A stretch of DNA of 5,456 bases from Bacteroidota bacterium (GCA_009778375.1 WRJW01000122.1:1-5456); one strand, 5' to 3'. Positions 1 to 5,377 are shown, counted from the first letter of the stretch. A program made the numbers and translations. Notes: generated by a model not told the origin, from the sequence alone.

Positions 1-40
1 TAGAGGCCGCTTTTCTCCAATGTAAACGGACTTTTACCAT
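1..40 (-). CDS. Possible 5' end of a divergent gene, cut by the window edge
   Basis: On the minus strand an ATG at 40-38 opens a frame with no stop to the window edge. It gives 13 residues, MVKVRLHWRKAAS, which are basic and carry no motif I can assign. The support is positional: a -7 box on the same strand (72-65) lies about 25 nt upstream, the usual distance for a short Bacteroidota leader. Thirteen open codons is weak evidence by itself. A rightward frame (3-53) is also open here and could instead be the tail of an upstream gene. I assign no function. Confidence 0.3.
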   Translation of the reverse strand, partial: MVKVRLHWRKAAS

Positions 41-64
41 AACGTTTGTATAGAAATTCTGAGG

Positions 65-72
65 CAAAGATA
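65..72 (-). promoter_or_regulatory. Putative leftward -7 promoter box
   Basis: Read on the minus strand this is TATCTTTG, an exact match to the Bacteroidota -7 consensus TAnnTTTG, followed by C. No clear TTTG -33 box is visible at the expected 19-21 nt upstream on that strand. It would fire leftward, away from thrS, into the open frame that starts at position 40. With the thrS box at 97-104 it forms an imperfect inverted pair. Confidence 0.45.
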
Positions 73-96
73 CATATAAATGTCAAATTTTATGCC

Positions 97-104
97 TACC
101 TTTG
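97..104 (+). promoter_or_regulatory. Putative thrS -7 promoter box
   Basis: TACCTTTG matches the Bacteroidota -7 consensus TAnnTTTG exactly and is followed by C. A convincing -33 TTTG is not visible at the expected spacing; the region 73-80 is simply A/T-rich. Transcription would start around 110-112, leaving only about 8-10 nt before the first thrS ATG at 120. It is the probable promoter for the thrS-infC-rpmI-rplT-lepB run. Confidence 0.6.
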
Positions 105-119
105 CGGATTCAAAATAAA
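101..119 (+). repeat. 19-nt promoter-proximal block, copy 1
   Basis: TTTGCGGATTCAAAATAAA runs from the TTTG of the -7 box to the base before the first thrS ATG. A second copy upstream of rpmB (4687-4705) differs only at the sixth base (G here, A there). This copy therefore covers the -7 core, the expected start site and the whole short leader. Confidence 0.75.
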
Positions 120-2072
120 ATGATGATGACAATTACCTTTCCGGATGGAAACAGTCGCTCTTATAAGCCGGGGAGCAACGGTTTGGAGATCGCCAACAGC
201 ATCAGCCCCAGATTGGCCTCTGAAGCCTTGGCCATGAAGTTGAATGGACAGTTATACGACCTGAACCGGCCGATTAACAGGGATGCTGCCGTTGCCTTTT
301 ATAAATGGGAAGACGAAGAGGGGCGCCAAACCTTTTGGCACTCTTCTTCTCACCTGATGGCCGCCGCTTTGGAACAATGCTACCCCGGCATCAAGTTTGG
401 CATAGGTCCTGCCATCGAGAATGGTTTTTACTACGATGTGGACTTTGGAACTCAAACCATTACAGAATCCGATCTGGGAAAGATAGAAACCGTTATGCTC
501 GCATTAGCCAAAGAAAAGCGCCCTTTTGTACGCCGAGAGGTGACCAAAGACGAGGCCTTGCGCACCTATACCAACAAGGGAGACGAGTACAAGTGCGAAC
601 TGATAACCGATTTGCAGGACGGAACGATCTCTTTTTATACCAACGGCGCATTTACCGATTTGTGTCGAGGCCCCCACATTCCCGATACCTCTTTGATTAA
701 AGCCGTCAAATTGACCGCCATTGCCGGCGCCTACTGGAGGGGAGACGAACACCGCAATATGCTGACCCGAATCTACGGCATTACTTTTCCCAAAAAGAGC
801 CTGTTGGACGACTATTTGCTGATGTTGGAAGAGGCCAAAAAACGGGACCACCGTAAAATAGGCAAAGAGATGGAGTTGTTTGCCTTTTCGCCCCGCGTAG
901 GACAGGGCCTGCCCCTGTGGCTTCCCAAAGGAGCCGCCTTGAGGGAGCGGCTCGAAAATTTCCTCAAGGCTGTACAAAAGGAACATGGCTACCAACAAGT
1001 TATATCTCCCCACATCGGCCAAAAGGAACTCTATGTAACTTCGGGCCACTACGAAAAATACGGCAAGGATTCTTTTAAACCCATCTTGACCCCTCAGGAG
1101 GGAGAAGCCTTTTTACTCAAACCCATGAATTGCCCCCATCATTGCGAAATATACAGACTTAAACCCCATTCGTATAAAGATTTGCCCGTTCGATTGGCCG
1201 AATTTGGCACCGTCTACCGCTACGAACAGAGCGGAGAACTACACGGCTTAACGCGGGTACGGGGCTTTACGCAGGACGACGCCCACATTTTTTGCCGCCC
1301 CGACCAGCTTAAGGAGGAGTTTTGCAAAGTCATAGATATTGTATTGTACATATTTAAAACGCTCAGTTTTACTGAGTATACCGCTCAGATTTCTCTCCGC
1401 GATCCCAGAGATACCGTCAAATACATTGGCAGCGACGACAATTGGGAAAAATCAGAGCGCGCCATTATAGAAGCATCCGCAGAAAAAGGGCTTGAAACCA
1501 CAGTCGTTAAGGGAGAAGCCGCTTTCTATGGGCCCAAGCTCGACTTTATGGTACGGGACGCCATTGGGCGCAAATGGCAGTTGGGTACCATTCAGGTAGA
1601 TTACAACCTTCCGGAGCGCTTTGACTTGGAGTACATCGGTTCGGACGACAAACGCCACCGGCCTGTGATGATCCACCGCGCCCCCTTTGGTTCGATGGAG
1701 CGTTTTGTGGCGGTGCTGATCGAACATACCGGAGGAAAATTCCCCCTTTGGCTCGCTCCCGAGCAGGCAATAATCCTTCCTATAAGTGAGAAATTCAACG
1801 ATTTTGCAAAAAAAGTTTGCCATGTCCTGAATAATTCCGATATTCGCGCCTCCGTAGACGAGCGTAACGAGACCATCGGCAAAAAGATTAGAGAGAATGA
1901 AATCAAGCGGATACCCTATCTGCTGATTGTGGGCGAAAAAGAAGAAGCCGCTGATTTAGTGTCTGTTCGTAAACAGGGTGCAGGAGATCAGGGTCAGATG
2001 ACGGCAACCGCCTTTGCCGCCTTGCTTGCCGACGAAATCAACCAACAACAGAAACCTTTAAAACAGATATAA
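120..2072 (+). CDS. thrS: Threonyl-tRNA synthetase (ThrRS)
   Basis: Class II cytoplasmic synthetase that joins threonine to tRNA-Thr and hydrolyses mischarged Ser-tRNA-Thr. From the ATG at 120 it is 650 aa, full length for the family. Visible domains: TGS at about 3-62; the editing domain with HxxxH at H74/H78 and CxxxH at C182/H186 (the E. coli editing residues are H73, H77, C182, H186); the catalytic core at about 255-540, with the zinc ligands C338 (NCPHH), H389 (DDAHIFC) and H519 (MIHRAPFG), motif 2 around YRYEQSGELHGLTRVRG and motif 3 GSMERF with R528; and the anticodon-binding domain at about 545-645. All key residues are present. The start is ambiguous among three tandem ATGs (120, 123, 126). 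The frame is also open upstream to a TTG at 102, but that lies inside the promoter box. The stop is 1 nt before the proposed infC start. No E. coli-like structured operator fits in the tiny leader. Confidence 0.97.
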   Translation: MMMTITFPDGNSRSYKPGSNGLEIANSISPRLASEALAMKLNGQLYDLNRPINRDAAVAFYKWEDEEGRQTFWHSSSHLMAAALEQCYPGIKFGIGPAIENGFYYDVDFGTQTITESDLGKIETVMLALAKEKRPFVRREVTKDEALRTYTNKGDEYKCELITDLQDGTISFYTNGAFTDLCRGPHIPDTSLIKAVKLTAIAGAYWRGDEHRNMLTRIYGITFPKKSLLDDYLLMLEEAKKRDHRKIGKEMELFAFSPRVGQGLPLWLPKGAALRERLENFLKAVQKEHGYQQVISPHIGQKELYVTSGHYEKYGKDSFKPILTPQEGEAFLLKPMNCPHHCEIYRLKPHSYKDLPVRLAEFGTVYRYEQSGELHGLTRVRGFTQDDAHIFCRPDQLKEEFCKVIDIVLYIFKTLSFTEYTAQISLRDPRDTVKYIGSDDNWEKSERAIIEASAEKGLETTVVKGEAAFYGPKLDFMVRDAIGRKWQLGTIQVDYNLPERFDLEYIGSDDKRHRPVMIHRAPFGSMERFVAVLIEHTGGKFPLWLAPEQAIILPISEKFNDFAKKVCHVLNNSDIRASVDERNETIGKKIRENEIKRIPYLLIVGEKEEAADLVSVRKQGAGDQGQMTATAFAALLADEINQQQKPLKQI

Positions 2073-2073
2073 T

Positions 2074-2676
2074 ATAGCTACACCTTACAGACCCCGTCCT
2101 TCCGGCGTTGTTAAAAAGAATACACGAAACAACAAAGGACGCAATCTGCCCGCTCCGCAGCAAGAGGAGGGGCCAAGAGTAAACCGAGAAATTACCGCCT
2201 CGCATGTGCGGGTGGTGGGAGAGAATATTACCAAGCCCGGGATATTTCCTCTTTTCGAGGCCATCAAGATGGCAGAGGCCTTGGAATTAGACCTGGTTGA
2301 AATTTCTCCTCAGGTCGATCCGCCTGTATGCAAAATTATTGATTATCAAAAGTTTTTGTATCAGCGGAAGAAAAAGGCCAAGGAGATGAAAGCAAACGCC
2401 ACCAAAATCGTGATCAAAGAGATCCGGTTTGGGCCCAACACCGACGAGCACGATTATCAGTTCAAGCTCAAACATGCGCAGGGTTTTCTCTCCGAAGGAT
2501 CAAAGGTAAAGGCGTATGTCTTTTTTAGAGGTCGGTCTATCCTCTTCTCGGATCATGGAGAAAAGTTGCTGCTGCGTTTTGCGGTCGATTTGGAAGAGTG
2601 GGGAAAGGCCGAACAGATGCCCAAATTAGAGGGAAAGCGGATGATTATGATGCTTGCCCCCGCTAAAAAGAAATAA
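2074..2676 (+). CDS. infC: Translation initiation factor IF-3, probable AUA start
   Basis: IF3 binds the 30S subunit, prevents premature 50S joining and rejects non-canonical start codons. The frame contains the N-domain (RVNREI near 35-40, VRVVGENI, LDLVEISPQVDPPVCKIIDYQKF), the basic linker (YQRKKKAKE) and the C-domain (IKEIRFGPNTDEHDYQFK, FFRGRSI, EGKRMIMMLAP). The only canonical in-frame start is GTG at 2206, but it would remove the conserved RVNxxI segment and leave 156 aa. No in-frame ATG, GTG or TTG exists between the previous in-frame stop (2059-2061) and 2206. ATA at 2074, 1 nt after the thrS stop, gives a 200-aa protein beginning I-A-T-P-Y-R-P-R-P, like the basic N-terminal extensions of Bacteroidota IF3. 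Non-AUG starts on infC are a known autoregulatory device (AUU in E. coli). The gene identity is certain; the start is inferred. Confidence 0.93.
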   Translation: MATPYRPRPSGVVKKNTRNNKGRNLPAPQQEEGPRVNREITASHVRVVGENITKPGIFPLFEAIKMAEALELDLVEISPQVDPPVCKIIDYQKFLYQRKKKAKEMKANATKIVIKEIRFGPNTDEHDYQFKLKHAQGFLSEGSKVKAYVFFRGRSILFSDHGEKLLLRFAVDLEEWGKAEQMPKLEGKRMIMMLAPAKKK

Positions 2677-2700
2677 ACAAACACAAAAATATACAAAGCA

Positions 2701-2895
2701 ATGCCCAAGATTAAGACCAATTCCGGCGCCAAAAAGCGCTTTACCCTTACCGGCACCGGAAGAGTGAAGCGGAAACACGCCTACAAGAGTCACATTTTGA
2801 CTAAAAAAACCACTAAACGCAAACGCAATCTGACCTATACCTCTTTGGTAGATACGGCCGACGAAAAGCGGATGAAAGGTTTACTGGTTGCTTAA
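2701..2895 (+). CDS. rpmI: 50S ribosomal protein bL35
   Basis: Small, strongly basic large-subunit protein of 64 aa, normal for the family. It begins MPKIKTNSGAKKRF and contains the typical GTGRVKRKHAYKSHILTKK segment, followed by the basic KRKRNL stretch and a C-terminal DEKRMKGLL helix. The start ATG lies 24 nt after infC in an A-rich gap with no Shine-Dalgarno, as expected in Bacteroidota. It sits in the conserved infC-rpmI-rplT order, where bL20 controls expression of the operon in E. coli and, by a different leader, in Firmicutes. Confidence 0.98.
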   Translation: MPKIKTNSGAKKRFTLTGTGRVKRKHAYKSHILTKKTTKRKRNLTYTSLVDTADEKRMKGLLVA

Positions 2896-2910
2896 TTTAT
2901 TTATTAACCT

Positions 2911-2957
2911 GAATGCCCAGCAGAAAAGATCTTCGATGGAGGAGGACGCTGACATTC
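2911..2957 (+). promoter_or_regulatory. Candidate structured rplT leader (possible L20 autoregulatory site)
   Basis: The 78-nt rpmI-rplT gap is unusually long for this unit and has pairing potential. GAATG (2911-2915) pairs with CATTC (2953-2957). CAGC (2918-2921) pairs with GCTG (2948-2951) after a small CC/A internal loop. Inside, CTTC (2931-2934) can pair with GGAG (2938-2941) across a GAT loop. The purine run GGAGGAGG (2938-2945) is partly buried in this fold. bL20 autoregulation through mRNA that mimics its 23S site is established in E. coli and Bacillus; applying it here is inference. I did not compute a folding energy. Confidence 0.35.
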
Positions 2958-2973
2958 TTAAAACAACAATTTT

Positions 2974-3321
2974 ATGCCCAGATCGGTAAATTCAGTGGCG
3001 TCAAGAGCGCGCCGTAAAAAACTGCTCAAACTCACTCGCGGCAACTTTTTGGCCCGCGCCAATGTATGGACTGTAGCCAAAGGAACCTACGAAAAAGGGT
3101 TAACCTACGCCTACCGCGATCGCAAAAACAAAAAACGTACCTTCCGCGCCCTGTGGATTCAACGTATTAACGCTGCCGCCCGTCAGCATGGGATGACCTA
3201 TTCGGTCTTTATGGGTAAAGTACTCAAAGCAAACGTAGGGTTAAACCGTAAGGTATTGGCCGATTTGGCCATGAATAACCCCCAGGCCTTTGAAGCGGTC
3301 ATCCATAAGGTAAAAGACTAA
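2974..3321 (+). CDS. rplT: 50S ribosomal protein bL20
   Basis: Primary 23S rRNA-binding protein needed early in 50S assembly, and the usual autoregulator of the infC-rpmI-rplT operon. It is 115 aa, full length. It has the basic extended N-terminus (MPRSVNSVASRARRKKLLKL, TRGNFLARANVWTVAKG) and a globular C-terminal domain (FRALWIQRINAAARQHGMTY, LNRKVLADLAMNNPQAF). The ATG at 2974 gives the canonical MPRS start. The preceding A/T-rich stretch lacks a close Shine-Dalgarno. lepB starts 12 nt after the stop, so the two are very likely cotranscribed. Confidence 0.98.
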   Translation: MPRSVNSVASRARRKKLLKLTRGNFLARANVWTVAKGTYEKGLTYAYRDRKNKKRTFRALWIQRINAAARQHGMTYSVFMGKVLKANVGLNRKVLADLAMNNPQAFEAVIHKVKD

Positions 3322-3333
3322 ATATTAAACTAA

Positions 3334-4674
3334 ATGTTTACAAATAAATGGTTTAAATTTTCTTTTTGGGCCATCCTCTATAGCTTGTGGGTCCTTTGGC
3401 TGGGGAGTTATTGGTGGTTCTTTGGACTCATCGTGGTCTTTGACCTCTACATTACCCGAAAAGTAAAGTGGGCTTTTTGGAAAAAGTACTATAAAGCAGG
3501 AGAGAAGCGGAATGTTTGGTTAGACTGGTTGGACGCCATTATTTTTGCCCTGATCGCCGCCACCTTTATCAAGATGTTTTTTATTGAGGCTTATGTGATC
3601 CCTACCGGATCTATGGAGCGCAGCCTGATGACGGGTGATTACCTCTTTGTAAGTAAACTCAAATATGGCCCTAAAGTACCCCAAACACCTTTGTCGATAC
3701 CTTTGATTCATAATGTGATTCCTGTCATCGGCGGAGAGTCGTACCTAACTTGGATACAAAACGATTACCGCAGAATGAAGGGTTACTCCAAAGTAAAGCG
3801 GAACGATATTGTGGTCTTTAATTTTCCCCACGGAGACACGGTGCTCCAAAGATCACCCGGAGAAGATTATCACAACAAAGCCAGGCTCTTTGGTCGGTCG
3901 GCCATTATTCAAAAAGAGGGGCCTGTGGTTTCCCGTCCTGTGGATAAAAGGGATAACTACGTAAAACGTTGTGTGGCTGTTCCCGGCGACACTTTGGAAG
4001 TGCGGAATGGGTGGGTCTTTGTCAACGGTGTGGCTCAGGAGGCATTTCCCGGTTTACAATCTACGTATGAAGTCATTACCAATGGTGCTTCGATTAATGA
4101 ACGGATTTTAGACAGATTGGAGGTTTCGTTGGGCGACGTTTATTACGATCCTCAGCTGCCCGGTTACCCGGCCTTGCCCCTTACCCTCGAAAATGTAAAG
4201 GAGGTAAAGAAACTGCCAAATGTGGAAGAAGTCAGGCCATTAATTGATTTTTATCCCCCTGATTTTCCCGACAGTCCCCTAATGCTGTTTCCCTTTAAGG
4301 GTGATTTTAAATGGACCCGCGATCAGTTTGGACCTCTTTGGATTCCCCAAGCCGGAAATACCGTACCCATTGATACAGACAACCTTCCCCTGTACGAGCG
4401 AATTATTGGAGTGTACGAGGGCAACAAATTGGAAATCATCGATGGGCAAATCTATATTAACGGCGCTCCGGCCGACCGGTATACCTTTAAGATGGATTAC
4501 TACTTCATGATGGGCGACAACCGTCATAACTCCTTGGATTCACGTTATTGGGGTTTTGTTCCCGAAGATCATATTGTAGGCACTCCCTCTTTTGTCTGGT
4601 TTTCTACCGACAGCTATAAATCCTTTCCCAAAAATATCCGTTGGAAAAGGATATTTAAAGGAGGCGGGCGGTAG
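3334..4674 (+). CDS. lepB: Signal peptidase I, long Bacteroidota type
   Basis: Membrane serine protease (family S26, Ser/Lys dyad) that cleaves signal peptides from exported preproteins on the outer face of the inner membrane. At 446 aa it is longer than the E. coli enzyme (324 aa), in line with the insert seen in this phylum. The Trp/Phe-rich segment at about 7-40 and a second hydrophobic stretch at about 66-88 are probable membrane segments. Box B is IPTGSMERSLMTGDYL with nucleophile S93. Box C is RNDIVVFNFP (156-165). Box D is YVKRCVAVPGD with general base K211. Box E is GDNRHNSLDSRYWG (394-407). Between D and E lies a ~120-residue insert that ends in a degenerate copy of the box D strand region (354-380), with E355 at the Lys position. 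Being 12 nt after rplT suggests expression with the ribosomal operon. Confidence 0.96.
   Translation: MFTNKWFKFSFWAILYSLWVLWLGSYWWFFGLIVVFDLYITRKVKWAFWKKYYKAGEKRNVWLDWLDAIIFALIAATFIKMFFIEAYVIPTGSMERSLMTGDYLFVSKLKYGPKVPQTPLSIPLIHNVIPVIGGESYLTWIQNDYRRMKGYSKVKRNDIVVFNFPHGDTVLQRSPGEDYHNKARLFGRSAIIQKEGPVVSRPVDKRDNYVKRCVAVPGDTLEVRNGWVFVNGVAQEAFPGLQSTYEVITNGASINERILDRLEVSLGDVYYDPQLPGYPALPLTLENVKEVKKLPNVEEVRPLIDFYPPDFPDSPLMLFPFKGDFKWTRDQFGPLWIPQAGNTVPIDTDNLPLYERIIGVYEGNKLEIIDGQIYINGAPADRYTFKMDYYFMMGDNRHNSLDSRYWGFVPEDHIVGTPSFVWFSTDSYKSFPKNIRWKRIFKGGGR
4632..4656 (+). other. Perfect 8-bp hairpin at the 3' end of lepB
   Basis: AAATATCC (4632-4639) and GGATATTT (4649-4656) are exact reverse complements across a 9-nt loop, ending 15 nt before the lepB stop codon. 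No U-run follows (AAAGGAGGC comes next), so it does not look like an intrinsic terminator. GGATATTT recurs at 4709-4716 in the rpmB promoter region, giving the left arm a second possible partner. It could protect the mRNA 3' end or be a coding coincidence. Confidence 0.4.
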
Positions 4675-4686
4675 CGGATAAAAAAA

Positions 4687-4705
4687 TTTGCAGATTCAAA
4701 ATAAA
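4687..4705 (+). repeat. 19-nt promoter-proximal block, copy 2
   Basis: TTTGCAGATTCAAAATAAA matches positions 101-119 upstream of thrS at 18 of 19 bases. Here its TTTG lies where a -33 box would be for the downstream -7 box, or could itself be a weaker -7 box (AAAATTTG, one mismatch to TAnnTTTG). TTTGCAG occurs again at 4714-4720, 27 nt downstream. Confidence 0.75.
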
Positions 4706-4717
4706 TTCGGATATTTG
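4687..4717 (+). promoter_or_regulatory. Putative promoter of the rpmB-rpmG-DUF4295 operon
   Basis: A TTTG (4687-4690) is followed after exactly 19 nt by GATATTTG (4710-4717), one mismatch from TAnnTTTG. This is the spacing expected of a Bacteroidota -33/-7 promoter. Transcription would start near 4723-4725, giving a leader of about 36 nt that is A-rich with no well-placed Shine-Dalgarno. No terminator separates lepB from this promoter, so some readthrough from the upstream unit is possible. Confidence 0.6.
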
Positions 4718-4759
4718 CAGCCCCAAAAAAGAGGAAAATAATTATTAAGAGATAGCATA

Positions 4760-5002
4760 ATGGCAAGAGTTTGTCAAGTTACCGGAAAAAAGAGGATGAT
4801 TGGGAACAACGTTTCGCACTCGAACCGTCGTACCAAGCGGGAGTTTGCCCCCAACCTCCACACCAAGCGCTTTTGGCTCGAAGAGGAGCAGCGCTTTATT
4901 ACCCTAAAAGTTTCTGCTGCGGGTTTGCGCACCATCTACAAAAACGGATTGAGCGCCACCTTAAAAGATGCACAGGAAAAAGGATTAGTTAACTTAGTGT
5001 AA
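4760..5002 (+). CDS. rpmB: 50S ribosomal protein bL28
   Basis: Small basic large-subunit protein near the E site; 80 aa, normal length. It begins MARVCQVTGKKRMIGNNVSHS and continues with the family segments RRTKREFAPNLHTKRFW and RFITLKVSAAGLRTI. The N-terminal pair that would be CxxC in zinc-binding versions reads CQVT, so this is the zinc-independent form. It is the first gene of a three-gene unit, with rpmG starting 11 nt after its stop. The pairing rpmB-rpmG is conserved in many bacteria. Confidence 0.98.
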   Translation: MARVCQVTGKKRMIGNNVSHSNRRTKREFAPNLHTKRFWLEEEQRFITLKVSAAGLRTIYKNGLSATLKDAQEKGLVNLV

Positions 5003-5013
5003 GGATTTGAATT

Positions 5014-5196
5014 ATGGCAAAAAAAGGAAACAGAATTCAGGTAATCCTCGAATGTACCGAGCAAAGAGAGAGCGGTACTCCGGGTATGTCCCGCTATATT
5101 ACCACCAAAAACAAAAAGAACACTACCCAAAGGTTGGAGCGCAAAAAGTACAATCCTTTTATGAAAAAGGTAACCTTGCACCGAGAGATTAAGTAA
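5014..5196 (+). CDS. rpmG: 50S ribosomal protein bL33, zinc-independent form
   Basis: Small large-subunit protein at the E site; 60 aa. It begins MAKKGNRIQVILECTEQRES, has the signature SRYITTKNKKNTTQRLERKKYNPF, and ends VTLHREIK. Only one cysteine (C14) is present, so the two CxxC zinc knuckles of C+ paralogues are absent. The ATG lies 11 nt after rpmB. AAGGA at 5001-5005 is a weak Shine-Dalgarno-like match 8 nt upstream that overlaps the rpmB stop; its use is doubtful in this phylum. Confidence 0.97.
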   Translation: MAKKGNRIQVILECTEQRESGTPGMSRYITTKNKKNTTQRLERKKYNPFMKKVTLHREIK

Positions 5197-5215
5197 TTTG
5201 TAACACAGTTTTGTT

Positions 5216-5377
5216 ATGGCAAAAAAAGCAGTAGCCTCCTTTAGTGGAGAAAAAGGGGTAAAAAACAGCGTCAAATGTATTAGATTGGTGCGCTCGCCCC
5301 GTACAGGCGCCTATGCGTTTAAAGAAGAGATTGTACCTACCAATCAGGTACAGGAGTATTTTGCAGATAAAAAATAG
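5216..5377 (+). CDS. DUF4295 small protein, probably ribosomal protein bL38
   Basis: A 53-aa basic ORF, MAKKAVASFSGEKGVKNSVK followed by CIRLVRSPRTGAYAF, KEEIVPTNQVQEYFADKK and a TAG stop. The MAKK.VAS start, the RLVRSPRTGAYAF core and the position directly after rpmG match the DUF4295 family, which is typical of Bacteroidota. From memory, the cryo-EM structure of the Flavobacterium johnsoniae ribosome reported a new large-subunit protein, bL38, that I believe corresponds to this family; I could not check this here. The ATG is 19 nt after the rpmG stop, so it is cotranscribed with two known large-subunit proteins. Size, charge and context all suit a ribosomal protein. The family call is strong; the bL38 identity is moderately sure. 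Confidence 0.9.
   Translation: MAKKAVASFSGEKGVKNSVKCIRLVRSPRTGAYAFKEEIVPTNQVQEYFADKK

Noticed and set aside
102..119. thrS starting at TTG 102
   Set aside because: This codon lies within the TACCTTTG promoter box and would add residues not seen in related ThrRS proteins, which start near MxITFPDG.
305..700. 131-codon forward frame overlapping thrS
   Set aside because: It is out of frame within the ThrRS editing domain and has no independent start context or motif.
504..1049. 181-codon minus-strand open frame inside thrS
   Set aside because: It overlaps conserved ThrRS codons entirely, has no recognisable protein features, and is a shadow of codon bias on the opposite strand. The same holds for the other antisense frames in thrS, infC and lepB.
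2206..2676. infC starting at GTG 2206 (156 aa)
   Set aside because: It removes the conserved RVNxxI segment of the IF3 N-domain, which is encoded just upstream in the same open frame.
4632..4656. The lepB-end hairpin as an intrinsic terminator
   Set aside because: The stem is A/T-rich and is not followed by a U-run.
4657..4670. AGGAGG near the lepB end as a ribosome-binding site
   Set aside because: It lies about 95 nt before the rpmB start and inside lepB; no start codon follows at a usable distance.
4771..4992. 73-codon forward frame overlapping rpmB
   Set aside because: It is an out-of-frame shadow of bL28, whose sequence is unmistakable.
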